NCBI RefSeq assembly: GCF_027922005.1
Contig: NZ_BSEV01000002.1
Location: forward strand, 682,001-746,000
Direction of reading: 5' to 3'
Length of the DNA stretch: 64,000 nt
From: Streptosporangium carneum
Lineage (GTDB): Bacteria; Actinomycetota; Actinomycetes; Streptosporangiales; Streptosporangiaceae
Made by a program: the position numbers and the translations under genes. Positions 53,731 to 63,800 of the stretch are shown here, one piece after another. The notes beneath the pieces were generated by a model. The model did not search any database and was not told the DNA's origin. It worked only from the letters and a program-made list of their open reading frames with translations. How positions within the stretch are numbered: the first letter of the stretch is position 1; every line of letters starts with the position of its first letter.

Positions 53731-55251
53731 ATGCGCGACCCGGAAGACGAGGACTCGGCCGTGCGGGTGGGCGGTGACGCCTACGGCAAGGTCCGGGTGA
53801 CCCCTCGGCGTGACCGCAGGTCCGCCAGAGGCGCTCGGTCCCGGCGGCGCGGCCTGATCCTCGCGGGAGCGCTCTCCTGCCTGGTGCTGGGCGGTTCGGG
53901 GACGACATGGGCGTTCACGAACTACGTGGGGAGCACCATCAAGTCGGTCGACGCGGGCGTGCCGGGATCGCACTCGACCGGGGCCATGAACATCCTCGTC
54001 GTCGGCGTCGACAAGCGCGACAACCTCAGCCGTCAGCAGCAGAACCAGCTCAAGCTGGGCCGCGAGAGCGGCCAGCGCACCGACACCATGATGCTCCTGC
54101 ACCTGTCGGAGGACCACACCAGGATCACCGTGGTCAGCCTCCCCCGCGACACCTGGACGACGATCCCCGGCAAGGGCGACCACAAGATCAACGCGGCCTA
54201 CCAGCTGGGCGGCCCGAAGCTCGCCGTACGCGCCGTGCAGAACGCCACCGGCCTGACCGTCAACCACTACGTCGAGGTCAACGTCCTCGGCTTCATCGAG
54301 GTGGTCGACTCCCTCGGCGGCGTCGACGTCTGCACCCCCGTCCCCATCGACGACCCGAAGACCGGCCTCAAGCTCCAGCCGGGCAGTTACTCCCTCGACG
54401 GGGCCAAGGCCCTGTCCTACGCCCGCACCCGCGCGACCGCCCGCTCCGACCTCGACCGCATCGACCGTCAGCAGCAGGTCATCTCGGCGCTGCTGCACCG
54501 GGCGCTGAGCGGCGGCACGCTCACCAACCCCGTCAAGCTCACCTCGTTCGTCAACAGCACCCTCGGCACGCTCAGCGTGGACGACGCGCTCCGCAAGGAC
54601 CTGCTCGGCCTGGCCAACCAGCTCAAGAACGTCTCGACCGACGACGTGGCCTTCGCCACGGTCCCGCTCGCCGACGTCGACTACAAGACGCCGACCGGCG
54701 AGTCGGCCGTGCTCTGGGACAAGAAGGCCGCCGCCGACCTGTTCCGCAGGATCGCCGCCGACGAGCCGCTCACCAAGCCCGCGAAACCCACGGCGAGCCC
54801 GACGGCGAGCGCCGCGGTGAGCCCCACCGCGAAGCCGTCCCCCTCCGCGACCCCGCTGACCGTGCCGCCCTCGCGCATCTCCGTCAAGGTGCTCAACGGC
54901 ACCCTGATCAGGGGTCTCGGCGCGCGGACGAGGACCGACCTGCTGCGGGCCGGGTTCCTGGTCCCCGAGCCCGCGGGCGACACCAGGGAAAGAGACCACG
55001 ACAAGACCCTCATCCGGTACGGCCCCGGCCGCGAGGACTCGGCGCGCACCCTGTCGGCCGCGCTGCCGGGGGCCGACGTGCGCCTTGTCGACGACCTCGG
55101 CGACCGGATCGAGGTGGTCGTCGGCCAGCGGTATCCAGGGGCCAAGAAGGTCACCGTCAAGGAGACTCCCGAGCCTGCTCCGACGGCCACGGCCACGCCG
55201 AGCGCCGCCCCGACCGCCAGGACCGCGACCCAGAACATCTGCAAGAGGTAG
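53731..55251 (+). CDS. LytR-CpsA-Psr family protein (LCP ligase), second copy
   Basis: 506 residues from ATG 53731, preceded by AGGGGG. A short basic cytoplasmic tail, one membrane helix (about 34-54), LCP domain about 85-290 (MNILVVGVDKRDN, RTDTMMLLHLSEDHTRITVVSLPRDTW, YARTRATARSDLDRIDRQQQ), a Thr/Pro/Ser linker, then LytR_C (ISVKVLNGTLIRGLGARTRTDL). It attaches lipid-linked glycopolymer to peptidoglycan. Its place beside the polyol-phosphate genes makes it the likely ligase for that polymer. Confidence 0.92.
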   Translation: MRDPEDEDSAVRVGGDAYGKVRVTPRRDRRSARGARSRRRGLILAGALSCLVLGGSGTTWAFTNYVGSTIKSVDAGVPGSHSTGAMNILVVGVDKRDNLSRQQQNQLKLGRESGQRTDTMMLLHLSEDHTRITVVSLPRDTWTTIPGKGDHKINAAYQLGGPKLAVRAVQNATGLTVNHYVEVNVLGFIEVVDSLGGVDVCTPVPIDDPKTGLKLQPGSYSLDGAKALSYARTRATARSDLDRIDRQQQVISALLHRALSGGTLTNPVKLTSFVNSTLGTLSVDDALRKDLLGLANQLKNVSTDDVAFATVPLADVDYKTPTGESAVLWDKKAAADLFRRIAADEPLTKPAKPTASPTASAAVSPTAKPSPSATPLTVPPSRISVKVLNGTLIRGLGARTRTDLLRAGFLVPEPAGDTRERDHDKTLIRYGPGREDSARTLSAALPGADVRLVDDLGDRIEVVVGQRYPGAKKVTVKETPEPAPTATATPSAAPTARTATQNICKR

Positions 55252-55306
55252 CCGAGCGCATAACCGTCGCCTGTCAGGGCAGTTAACCTGCACGGAGGTG
55301 ATGATC

Positions 55307-55657
55307 GTGATACCGATGTTCGAGGTTCAGCGGTGGCGTAGGGGACCGTGCGTGGTGGTGCGGGCGGAGGGCGAACTGGACATGGCGGTCGCGCCGCGAC
55401 TGCGCGCCGAGCTCGACCGCGCCCTTGAGCTCCCCGGCCATCCGTGCGTGGTGGTCGACCTGACGGCGGTGCCGTTCTGCGACTCGGTCGGCCTGGGCAT
55501 CCTGGTGGGCGCGCTGACGCGGGTCAGGGACACGCGCGGCCGTCTCATCCTGGTGGTGCGCCCCGGCATGATCACCCACCTGCTGACCATCACCAATCTC
55601 GACAGGCACTTCGAGACGTGCGGCAGCCTGCACGAGGCGCTGAGCGCCGCGGCCTGA
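55307..55657 (+). CDS. STAS-domain anti-sigma factor antagonist
   Basis: 116 residues. STAS fold with the phosphorylation motif PFCDSVGLGIL (Ser60). SpoIIAA/RsbV-type proteins release a sigma factor by binding its anti-sigma kinase when unphosphorylated. GTG 55307 is preferred because GGAGG (55294-55298) is 8 bases away; ATG 55301 is too close and ATG 55316 too far. No anti-sigma kinase gene is adjacent. Confidence 0.88.
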   Translation: MIPMFEVQRWRRGPCVVVRAEGELDMAVAPRLRAELDRALELPGHPCVVVDLTAVPFCDSVGLGILVGALTRVRDTRGRLILVVRPGMITHLLTITNLDRHFETCGSLHEALSAAA

Positions 55658-55715
55658 GCGGTAACGATCAGGGCACACGGTAACCCCGGCGTGGGCCCAG
55701 ACACGTCCGCTAGTC

Positions 55716-56864
55716 GTGGAATTGCTACGGCACGACGTCGAGGCCGCCACCGAACGGCGGATGGCCAGAATGATCGTTTACGCCAGGGCGGGCACCACGG
55801 CCTTCCTCGTGGTCCCCCTGGCCGCCTGGGACCGCCTCTCGGCGCCGTGGGCGGCGGTGACCGTGGCGACCGTGGCCGCCGTCGAGGCCGGATGGTTCGC
55901 GCGCAGGGCCTGGCGGACCGGCACCCTGCACGACCCCCTCCTGGTCTGGACCGACGTGCTCGTGAGTCTCATCGTGATGGTCGTGGGCTCACGCGCCGCC
56001 TTTCCCCACGAACGCAACGTCGTCATGACCTCCCTGCTGCCCTTCTCGCTGGCCACCTCCGCGGTGCTCGGTTTCGGGCTCGGCTGGAGCCGCCGCGCGA
56101 TGGCTGCGGTGGCCGTTCTCGCCGCCGTCTGGACCGCTTCGATCCACCCCAACCTCACCCAGAAACTGCTGTCCGACCTGCTGGGCTTCACGCTGTGGTT
56201 CCTGATCGCGGTGCTGATCGGCAGGGAGCTGCGCGACCTGGCGGGCCAGACGGTGCTGGCGCAGCGGCTGGCGGAGGAGCGCCAGGAACTGCTCGCCGAC
56301 TACAAACGCCGCCAGGAGGCGATGCGCCAGCGCGAGTCGGCCCATCGGGCGATCCACGACGACCTGCTGCCGATCGTGGAACGGGTCGCGGGCAGCCCGA
56401 CACTGGACCCGCCGACCGCACGCGCCGCCCGCCGCGCCGCGCAGCGGGCCAGGCGGTTCATCACCGGCGAGCAGGCGACGGCGTTCGCCGACCTGATGGC
56501 CGAGGTCGTCGAGAGCGCCGCCGACCTCGGCCTGGAGCTCACCCACGTGCTGCGCGTCTACGACGACCCGCCGCCGGAGGTCGGCGAGGTGCTCGCCTCC
56601 GCGGCCCGCGAGGCGCTGAACAACGTCGCCAGGCACGCGGGCAACCCGCTGGGCGTGCACCTCTACGTGACGGCGGCCGGCGACGGCGTGACCATCGTCG
56701 TACGCGACAGGGGACGGGGCTTCTCCCCCGACCTGGCCCCGCGCGGCGGCGGGATGTCGCACAGCTTCGCCGCCGTCGAACGGCACGGCGGGCACTGGGA
56801 GATCGACTCCCCCGCCGGCGGCGGCGCCAAGATCGTCCTGCGCTGGCCGGGAGAGCGGCGGTGA
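55716..56864 (+). CDS. Membrane sensor histidine kinase
   Basis: 382 residues, GTG start. About five or six membrane helices in residues 20-170, then a coiled-coil stretch (LAEERQELLADYKRRQEAMRQRE), phospho-acceptor His near 214 (HRAIHDDLLP), and HATPase (REALNNVARHAG, VRDRGRGFSPDLAPRGGGMS). The layout resembles NarL-type (HisKA_3) kinases. The stop overlaps the response-regulator start as GTGA, so the two form a cognate pair. Signal unknown. Confidence 0.9.
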   Translation: MELLRHDVEAATERRMARMIVYARAGTTAFLVVPLAAWDRLSAPWAAVTVATVAAVEAGWFARRAWRTGTLHDPLLVWTDVLVSLIVMVVGSRAAFPHERNVVMTSLLPFSLATSAVLGFGLGWSRRAMAAVAVLAAVWTASIHPNLTQKLLSDLLGFTLWFLIAVLIGRELRDLAGQTVLAQRLAEERQELLADYKRRQEAMRQRESAHRAIHDDLLPIVERVAGSPTLDPPTARAARRAAQRARRFITGEQATAFADLMAEVVESAADLGLELTHVLRVYDDPPPEVGEVLASAAREALNNVARHAGNPLGVHLYVTAAGDGVTIVVRDRGRGFSPDLAPRGGGMSHSFAAVERHGGHWEIDSPAGGGAKIVLRWPGERR

Positions 56865-57739
56865 GCGGACCGACTCCACCGGCGGGGAGAGAACCGGCCT
56901 CGCCCACGGGAGGGGAACCGGCTCCGTCGGCGGGCGGAGCCGCGCACGGCGGACTCGTCGGCGTCGTCGACGACCACCCGATCGTCTCCTATCCGCTGGC
57001 CGACGCGCTGCGTCTCGCCGGGCACCGGGTGCTGGAACCGGTGACCGCCGTCGAGGCGCTCCCCGCGGGGCGTCCCGGCGACGTGGTGGTCTGCGACTAC
57101 TCGCTGCCGGAGGGACGCGCGGGCGGCGAGGCGGTCGCCTACCTCGCCGCCCGCGGCTGGCGGGTGCTGGCCACCTCGGGAGTCGCGGGCGGCGAACAGG
57201 TGCTCGGCGTGATCGCGGCCGGGGCGTGGGGATACGTGGAGAAGCGCTTCACCACCCACAGGGAGTACGTCCACGCGGTCGGCGTCGTCGGCTCCGCCCG
57301 CCGCTACGTCTCGCCGCTGCTGGCCGCCCTGCTCCTGGAGGACGCGAGGACGCGGCCGCTCACCGGAGCCGACCTGTCCCCGGGCCAGCGTACGGCGCTG
57401 CGCGCGCTGGCCGAGGGCGACAGCGAGCAGGAGGTCCGCGTCGCCCTGGGAACGGACGCGGCCGGGCTGGAGGCCGCGCTGGCCGGAGCCTTCGCCCTGA
57501 CCGTCCGCCGCCGCAGGATGAACCGCCTGTCGCCGCGCGAGCTCGACGTGGTCGCCGTGGTCGGCTGCCGGGGCCTCGGCCTGAAGGAGACGGCCAGGGA
57601 GCTGGGGATCAGACCAGGTACCGTCGCCGACCACCTTGAGGCGATCAAACGAAAGTACCTGGCCTCCCACCCCGGGGAGAAGGATCTCTCCCCCCGCGCC
57701 GCAGCCCTGCGTTGGGCCATGGAGCTGCGTCTGTGCTGA
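56861..57739 (+). CDS. Response regulator with LuxR-type output
   Basis: 292 residues, GTG start. An unusual Pro/Gly-rich 30-residue tail comes first. The receiver domain (about 31-150) has the acidic pair D37/D38, phospho-Asp D79 (VVVCDYSLPEG) and a Lys near 127 (YVEKRF). The output has two stretches that look like helix-turn-helix units: about 165-205 (LSPGQRTALRALAEGDSEQEVRVAL) and the LuxR type at about 222-275 (RLSPRELDVVAVVGCRGLGLKETARELGIRPGTVADHLEAI). Coupled with the kinase gene; a strong terminator follows. Confidence 0.88.
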   Translation: MSGPTPPAGREPASPTGGEPAPSAGGAAHGGLVGVVDDHPIVSYPLADALRLAGHRVLEPVTAVEALPAGRPGDVVVCDYSLPEGRAGGEAVAYLAARGWRVLATSGVAGGEQVLGVIAAGAWGYVEKRFTTHREYVHAVGVVGSARRYVSPLLAALLLEDARTRPLTGADLSPGQRTALRALAEGDSEQEVRVALGTDAAGLEAALAGAFALTVRRRRMNRLSPRELDVVAVVGCRGLGLKETARELGIRPGTVADHLEAIKRKYLASHPGEKDLSPRAAALRWAMELRLC

Positions 57740-57755
57740 TCCTGCCGTGCCCGGA

Positions 57756-57797
57756 CCGCCCGCGGCCATCCCCACGATTGGGGATGGCCGCGGGCGG
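57756..57797 (+). terminator. Strong intrinsic terminator
   Basis: A perfect 18-base stem, arms at 57756-57773 and 57780-57797, with the 6-base loop ACGATT, 16 bases after the response-regulator stop. The strongest hairpin in the window; it ends the two-component operon. Confidence 0.9.
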
Positions 57798-57849
57798 CGG
57801 ATCGTTCCAAACTCGGCCGGGGGCCCGCCCTTTCCGTCAGGAGCAGCAC

Positions 57850-58458
57850 ATGCGCACACGCACGATCCTGTCCACCCTCGCCGGCGCGGCGCTGGTCGTC
57901 GCAGCGCTCCCGGCCTCCGCCCAGGCGAACACGACCCACGACACGACCCGCGACACGGCGGGCAACGCGAGCGCGGCCCGCGGCTCGGTCAGCTACAGCG
58001 TCACCATCTCGGGCGGCGTCAGCGGCAGAGGCTTCCGCCGCTCCGGCACCGTCGTCCTGCGCAGCACCGTCACGCGGGTCACCACCAACGGGGTCAACCC
58101 CGTGGACGTCTGCCTCAAGTCGGGCTTCCCCGCCGGATCCCCGGACGTCGGCGCCATCTGGTACGGCAGCAACTCGGCCTGCGTCAGGAGCACCGCCTCC
58201 CTCGACATGGCCTACGTCAGGGTCAACGGCAACACCGTCACGGTGTCGCCCGACTCGAGGATCAGCGCCACCTTCACCAACAACTTCACCGCGAACAGCA
58301 GCATCGCCAGTTGCATCTACCACCCGACGGAGGGCGGCGCCACCTACACCTTCCACGACAACGGCACCGTCTCCGGGCGGATCTCGATGCGTGGATTCGG
58401 CGGCTACCCCTGCGGCAACTCCACCTACACCGCGACCCTGTCGGGCCGCCGCAACTGA
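57850..58458 (+). CDS. Secreted hypothetical protein
   Basis: 202 residues. Signal peptide 1-27 (MRTRTILSTLAGAALVVAALPASAQA). The mature part is Thr/Ser/Gly-rich and likely a beta-sandwich (VSYSVTISGGVSGRGFRRSG, VDVCLKSGFPAG). Four Cys probably form two disulfides. AGGAG is well placed before the ATG. I do not recognise a family. It lies between a terminator and the phosphodiesterase gene. Confidence 0.8.
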   Translation: MRTRTILSTLAGAALVVAALPASAQANTTHDTTRDTAGNASAARGSVSYSVTISGGVSGRGFRRSGTVVLRSTVTRVTTNGVNPVDVCLKSGFPAGSPDVGAIWYGSNSACVRSTASLDMAYVRVNGNTVTVSPDSRISATFTNNFTANSSIASCIYHPTEGGATYTFHDNGTVSGRISMRGFGGYPCGNSTYTATLSGRRN

Positions 58459-58612
58459 CCCGGCGCGCCATCCCGGGCCGCCCCAGGGCGCCCAGGGCCG
58501 GTCGCGTCTGCTCATCTGTCCGGCACCGGCGGGTTACTTGTTCATCAACTCGCCGTCACCGAGTCTCGTCAGCTTGGAATCGTAGGCCGTCGATCCAAGC
58601 CCGAGGAGACCC

Positions 58613-59461
58613 ATGTTCCGACGACTCGGCCTCATCATCACGACCACCACGGCGGTTCTGGCGGCGGTCGTCCCCGCGTCGGCCGCCGCGCCCTCGCAGA
58701 CGACCGTCGTCGCCCACCGCGGGGCGTCCGCGCACGCGCCGGAGAACACTGTCGCGGCCTTCGAACTGGCCCGAGAACAGCGCGCCGACATGTTCGAACT
58801 CGACATCCAGGAGACCAGCGACCACGAACTGGTCCTGGTGCACGACACGACACTGGCCCGCACCACCGACGTCGAAAAAGTCTTCCCCGGCCGGGCTCCC
58901 TGGAAGGTCGGCGACCTCACGCTCGCGGAGATCAGGAAACTGGACGCGGGCTCGTGGTTCTCCTGGAAGTACCGGGACGAACCGGTGCCGACGCTCGGAG
59001 AGACGCTTCGCGCGATGAGCGGAAGCGGGCTCGGTCTCCTGCTGGAGATCAAGGCTCCGCGGCTCTACCCGGGCATCGAGGCCCGCGTCGCCGACGAACT
59101 GCGACGCAACCCCTCCTGGCTGACTCCGGGCAGGCTCGTCGTGCAGTCGTTCGACTGGGACTCGATGCGAACCTTCCACCAGGTCATGCCCCAGGTTCCG
59201 ATCGGTCTGCTCGGCACGCCGACGGCCGCGCAACTCCCGGACCTGGCCGAGTTCGCCAGCCAGATCAACCCGCCGCACGGCGACCTCACCGCCGAGTACG
59301 TCCGTCGCGTCCACGGTCACCGCATGGACGTCCTCGCCTGGACCGTGGACGACCCGGACACCATGCGCCGCCTGATCTCCTACCGGGTGGACGGCGTCAT
59401 CACCAACAGGCCCGACGTGGCACGCGGGGTCATCCGGCCCGCAAGGCAGCGCGCCACCTGA
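58613..59461 (+). CDS. Secreted glycerophosphodiester phosphodiesterase
   Basis: 282 residues. Signal peptide 1-26. Catalytic residues of the GDPD family are visible: H35-R36 and E44-N45 (VAHRGASAHAPENT), E62 and D64 (FELDIQ), H77 (VLVHD), and a later LLLEIKAP. It hydrolyses glycerophosphodiesters to an alcohol and glycerol-3-phosphate outside the cell. It could recycle phospholipid or teichoic-acid-type polymer fragments, which would fit the polymer locus upstream. Monocistronic. Confidence 0.93.
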   Translation: MFRRLGLIITTTTAVLAAVVPASAAAPSQTTVVAHRGASAHAPENTVAAFELAREQRADMFELDIQETSDHELVLVHDTTLARTTDVEKVFPGRAPWKVGDLTLAEIRKLDAGSWFSWKYRDEPVPTLGETLRAMSGSGLGLLLEIKAPRLYPGIEARVADELRRNPSWLTPGRLVVQSFDWDSMRTFHQVMPQVPIGLLGTPTAAQLPDLAEFASQINPPHGDLTAEYVRRVHGHRMDVLAWTVDDPDTMRRLISYRVDGVITNRPDVARGVIRPARQRAT

Positions 59462-59621
59462 CGGAGGAACGACAGGCCGCCCCACTCCGGTGAGACGGCC
59501 CTTCGGACGGCTTCCCTCGGATCTCCGCGGCGGCGGGCACTCCCTGCCCGCCGCCACGGCGGCGGACACTCCCCGCCTGTCTCGGTGGCGACGGACGCTC
59601 CCGCCAGGCTCCGCCCCGTCC

Positions 59622-60773
59622 TCAGCCGTCCTGCCGGCCGTCCGTCGCCCCGTCCTCACCCCACACCGCCTCGGCGCAGAGGAGTCTGGCGGCCTCGGCC
59701 GGTTCCGCGTCGCGGACCTCGTACTCTTTGCCGCCCCTTCCCCCGCCCAGGACCGTCACGATGCCGGTGACCAGCACCTGCCCGCTCATGACGTCGTGGT
59801 GGACGACGCGCCTGCCGACGCCGAACGTCTCATGGGCGGGGCGGTCGGCGTGGTCCCACCGCCAGCCCCGGTAGGTGCCGCCCACCCACGGCGAGTAGGC
59901 CTGGATGTCGGCGGTGAAGGTGTGCCTGCCGTCCGGGTTCAGGATCTCCTCGGCGCGGCTGCTCTCGGCCAGGGCCCGCGCCGTCTCCTCACGCCGGTCG
60001 GGAGCCCACTCCCGGTCCGTCCCCGACACGCGGTGCCATTGATCGACGATATCCGGATATCTCCCGACAAGTTCCACCCACCACTCAGGCCACCCCTCAC
60101 GTTCGGCCACGGCGGCCAGCTCCCGCTGCGCCAACGCCGCCGTCATCCGGTCGAACGGCGTGTCCGGAGCCAGCCCCGCGCTGGCCAGGAAGTCGGCCAC
60201 GGTCGTCCCATTGCTCGCGCACCACTTCTCGAAGGCCTCCTGACGCCTCCCCGGCCGTGCCGCGGGCCAGTCCGCCGCCTGGGAGACCGGCGCCTCGACC
60301 GGAAGCGGCACCCGGCCCGCCGCCCGGTCGGGGCGTGCGTGCCTGACGGGGTCGAAGACATCCCTGATCGGCCAGAACCTGATCAGCCACCGTTCGGGCT
60401 CGCGCTCCTCCCACTCACGCTCGAACTGCTCGTCCGAGACGAACTCCGGCATCTCCCCACCGGGCTGGGTGTGCACGGTCACGCCGTACAGGAAGTGGGG
60501 CGGGCCGACGCACAGCCTCTCGACGGCCGCCTCACCCATCGACCCCACGCTGACGAACCCGCTGCCGCCCTTGACGGTGGTGTCCTCGACGAAGATCCAC
60601 GGATCGCCCGGGGCGGGCGGCCGCGCGTCCCACGCCTCCAGCCGCACCCGCGCGAGGTGGTCGCCGGAGCTCTCCAGGTTGACGACGTCATCGCCGTCCT
60701 CCTCGACGAAGACCCCCAGCGCCCCGAAGTCCGCGTACACCTCGTCGTCACGACCGCGAATCAGGCGCGCCAC
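59622..60773 (-). CDS. Hypothetical cytoplasmic protein
   Basis: 383 residues from GTG 60773, which follows GGAGGGGG; the longer open frame upstream overlaps the propeller-amidohydrolase gene and is not supported. Features: DFGALGVFVEEDGDDVVNLES, RLCVGPPHFLYGVTVH, RWLIRFWPIRDVFDP, WPEWWVELVGRYPDIVDQW. Trp-rich, acidic, no signal or membrane segment. I do not recognise a family. The C-terminal ~70 residues (GWRWDHADRPAHETFGVGRRVVHHD) may be a small separate domain. Confidence 0.72.
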   Translation of the reverse strand: MARLIRGRDDEVYADFGALGVFVEEDGDDVVNLESSGDHLARVRLEAWDARPPAPGDPWIFVEDTTVKGGSGFVSVGSMGEAAVERLCVGPPHFLYGVTVHTQPGGEMPEFVSDEQFEREWEEREPERWLIRFWPIRDVFDPVRHARPDRAAGRVPLPVEAPVSQAADWPAARPGRRQEAFEKWCASNGTTVADFLASAGLAPDTPFDRMTAALAQRELAAVAEREGWPEWWVELVGRYPDIVDQWHRVSGTDREWAPDRREETARALAESSRAEEILNPDGRHTFTADIQAYSPWVGGTYRGWRWDHADRPAHETFGVGRRVVHHDVMSGQVLVTGIVTVLGGGRGGKEYEVRDAEPAEAARLLCAEAVWGEDGATDGRQDG

Positions 60774-60886
60774 GAGACCACCCCCTCCATCGCCGAAAAC
60801 CCGACCAACGGCTTCGGAGCCTAGAGAAGGGCACCGACACGACGAGGAGGCCGACTCCTCGCCGCCCCGCCCACGGGCGAGGTGTC

Positions 60887-63800
60887 CTAGTGGTCGTGGC
60901 CGCAGGAGAGGCGGGCCTTCTCCAGTTCGACGGGGTGGTTCCACCAGAACGCCGCAGTGCTCGGGTGGACGGGGACACGGGCCCTGACCTTGCCGCCCGC
61001 CGCCAGGGCGACGCGCGCGGGCTGGTCGGTGGTCGTGGAGGACGGGTACGGCGCGAGCAGCTGCTCGACCGTGTGGTGCCTCCCGCCGACGACGACGGCG
61101 ACGACGTTCGCGGCGTCCTCGATCCGGGACAGCGGATCGCCGTCGACGATGGCCAGATCGGCGTACACGCCCTTGCCGATCCTGCCCAGCGGCAGGCCGA
61201 GGTGGGCCCCGGACGCACTGGTCGCGCTGGTCAGCGCCTCCAGCGGGGTCAGGCCGTACCTGACCATGGCCCGCAGGTTCATGTGCAGGCTGACGGCGAG
61301 GTGGTCGATCGGCGCGTCGGTGCCGGTGGTGACGACGCCCCCGCCGCGGATCATCGCCGTGAGCTGCGCCACCTGGTTGGCCAGGTTCGTCCGCACCACC
61401 GTCTGGTCGGTGGTCTGCGCGGTGGTGACGGTCGCCTGCAGCTTCGCCATCCGCCAGTCCGGGTAGAGCCTGCGGACCCGCTCGTCGGTGACCAGCGAGG
61501 TGTCCTCCCTGTACAGGGTGCTGGAGCCGAACAGGGTTGGGGTCCTGGCCATCTTCGACGCGTTGAACATGGAGATGACGTCCGAGTAGGCGGAGCCGAC
61601 GTTGGTGACGGTGCGCGAGTAGCCGAACCTGTTGGTCGCGCCGACGTGCTCGGTGCCGTCTCCCCCCATCGCGATCGCCGGGTAGTGGTAGTGGGACGTC
61701 ACCGGTTTGCCGTTGCGGTGGGCCCAGGCGATGACCTCCCTGTGCCAGACGACGGGCAGCCGCACGTAACACTTCATCAGGTCGTAGTCGAGGCGGGCCG
61801 CCCGTTCGAGCTCGAGGCGCAGCTGCCGGTGGGAGAACGTCGGGCGCATGAAGTTGTAGTAGATGCGCGGCCCGTCGACGGCCTCACCGGTGCCCAGGTA
61901 GCGCGGTGCGAGCCGGACGCCCGACTGGACCGACTCCCGCTCCTCGACCATGTGGTACGCGGGTGAGCCGGGCGAGCGGGTCGTCGTGACGCCGAGCGCG
62001 AGCCACAGCGGCCCCTGCCTGGACCCGTAGGCGTACCCCTGCATCTCGCGGTGGTGGTGGATGTCGATCAGGCCCGGCATGACGAACCTGTCACTGGCGT
62101 CGATGACGGTGCCTGGCCGTCGGTCCCGGTGCGGCTCGATCGCGACGACGCGCTGGCCGCGCACGACGATGTCGACGTCGCGGGCCACGGTCGCGGAGAC
62201 GCCGTCCCACATGCGGCCCGCGTGGATGACGACCTGGTCGGCGCCCGGGTGGTTGCGCCAGGAGAGCCGGACCGGGACGGTCCGGCCGGACCCGCCGTCG
62301 ACGCGGACGGTCCTCAGCCGCCCGCCGTTGAGGTAGAGCAGGGTGGCGGAGTCGCCGGCCCAGGCCGGGGCGTCGGACACCTCCCGGGTGACCTGACGGG
62401 CAGGGCCCGTGGGCCGTCCGGTCCTGTCGACCGGAAGCACCCACAGGAGCGACTCCATCGCGAAGGCGAGCATGGTGCCGTCCGGCGACCACACCGGACC
62501 GTCGTCACCGCGGGTCTGCAGGGATCGGTGCGGCGCCGGGTCGACGTACGTGCCGGCGCCTGTCGCCCGGTCGACAAGGAGGATCTTGGACAGCCCCTCA
62601 CGGTAACGCCGCGAGTACGGCACGACCGCCGCCAACGCGATCGTTCTCCCGTCGGGCGACCAGGTCGGCCTGCCCGGTTCGAAGGTCGCGTCGAAGACCT
62701 TCTGGACGTCGCCGGTGGCGACGTCCAGAACCCACAGCGCGCCGTCCTGGTCCAGGTAGGCGATCTCCTTGCCGTCCGGTGACCAGCGGACCGACACGGC
62801 GGCGGAGTCCGACAGTCGGGTCAGCTGCCGATCGGCGCCGGTGGCGAGGTCGCGGACCCAGATGTTGAGGGTGCCGGTGCGGTCGGTGACGAACGCCAGC
62901 CGCCGCCCGTCCGGGGAGAAGTCCGGGTCGGCCTTCCACCACCGGTCGCGGAACAGCGGTACCGGTTCACGGCCGATCCGCATCAGGTAGATGTCGTTGA
63001 GGGCGCGGAAGGCGACGGTGGAGCCGTCCGGGGACACGGTCGGGCTGCCGATGCCGTTGACCGGAAACGATCCGGGCGCGTCGAACACGCGGACGTTCTT
63101 CGGGTACTTCGGGGTCCTCACGGTGAGCGCGGCGGTGAAGCCGACGGTCCCTGAGGTCGTGGAGCCGAGGCGGCGGGTCCGGACGGCGCCCGCGGAGGTG
63201 TAGAAGAAGCGCCCGTCCGGGGTGAATCCCGCCCTGAACGGGAAGACCTCCTCACCCGTGACGAGTGGGCCGGCGGTGCCGACCAGGTCGTTGGCGCCGT
63301 CATGGAAGAGGTGGTAGGCGATGTCGGTCCCGTTCGGCATCCAGGACGGCTGGTGGATGACGTGCCCGGCGGGGACGGTGACCACGGTGTCGCGGACGCC
63401 GGTGGCCACGTCCACGACGTCCACCCTGGTGTCGGCCACGACGAACGCGATCTTGCTTCCGTCGGGCGACCAGGCGGGCTCGTACTCCTCGGCGGACGTG
63501 TCGACCAGCACCCGCGTCACACCGGTGGCGACGTCGAGCAGGTGGATGCCGTAGCTGCCACCGGCGTCGGACGAGTAGGCGACGGTGCGCCCGTCCGGGC
63601 TGTACCGGGGCTCTCGATGGTCGAACGGCCCCGTGGTCAGCTGCCTGATCGCGGACCCGTCGGGCCGGATCGTCCACAGGTTGAAGACACCGTCACGGTA
63701 GGACTGGAACACGATGGCGGACCCGTCCGGGGACCAGTCGGGCTGGGCGATGTCGTACAGGTCGCTGGTGAGCCTGCGGGCGGCGCCGCCGGAGGCGGAG

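Noticed and set aside
60774..61772. N-terminal extension of the hypothetical protein at 59622
   Set aside because: It overlaps the amidohydrolase coding region out of frame. GGAGGGGG before GTG 60773 marks a better start.
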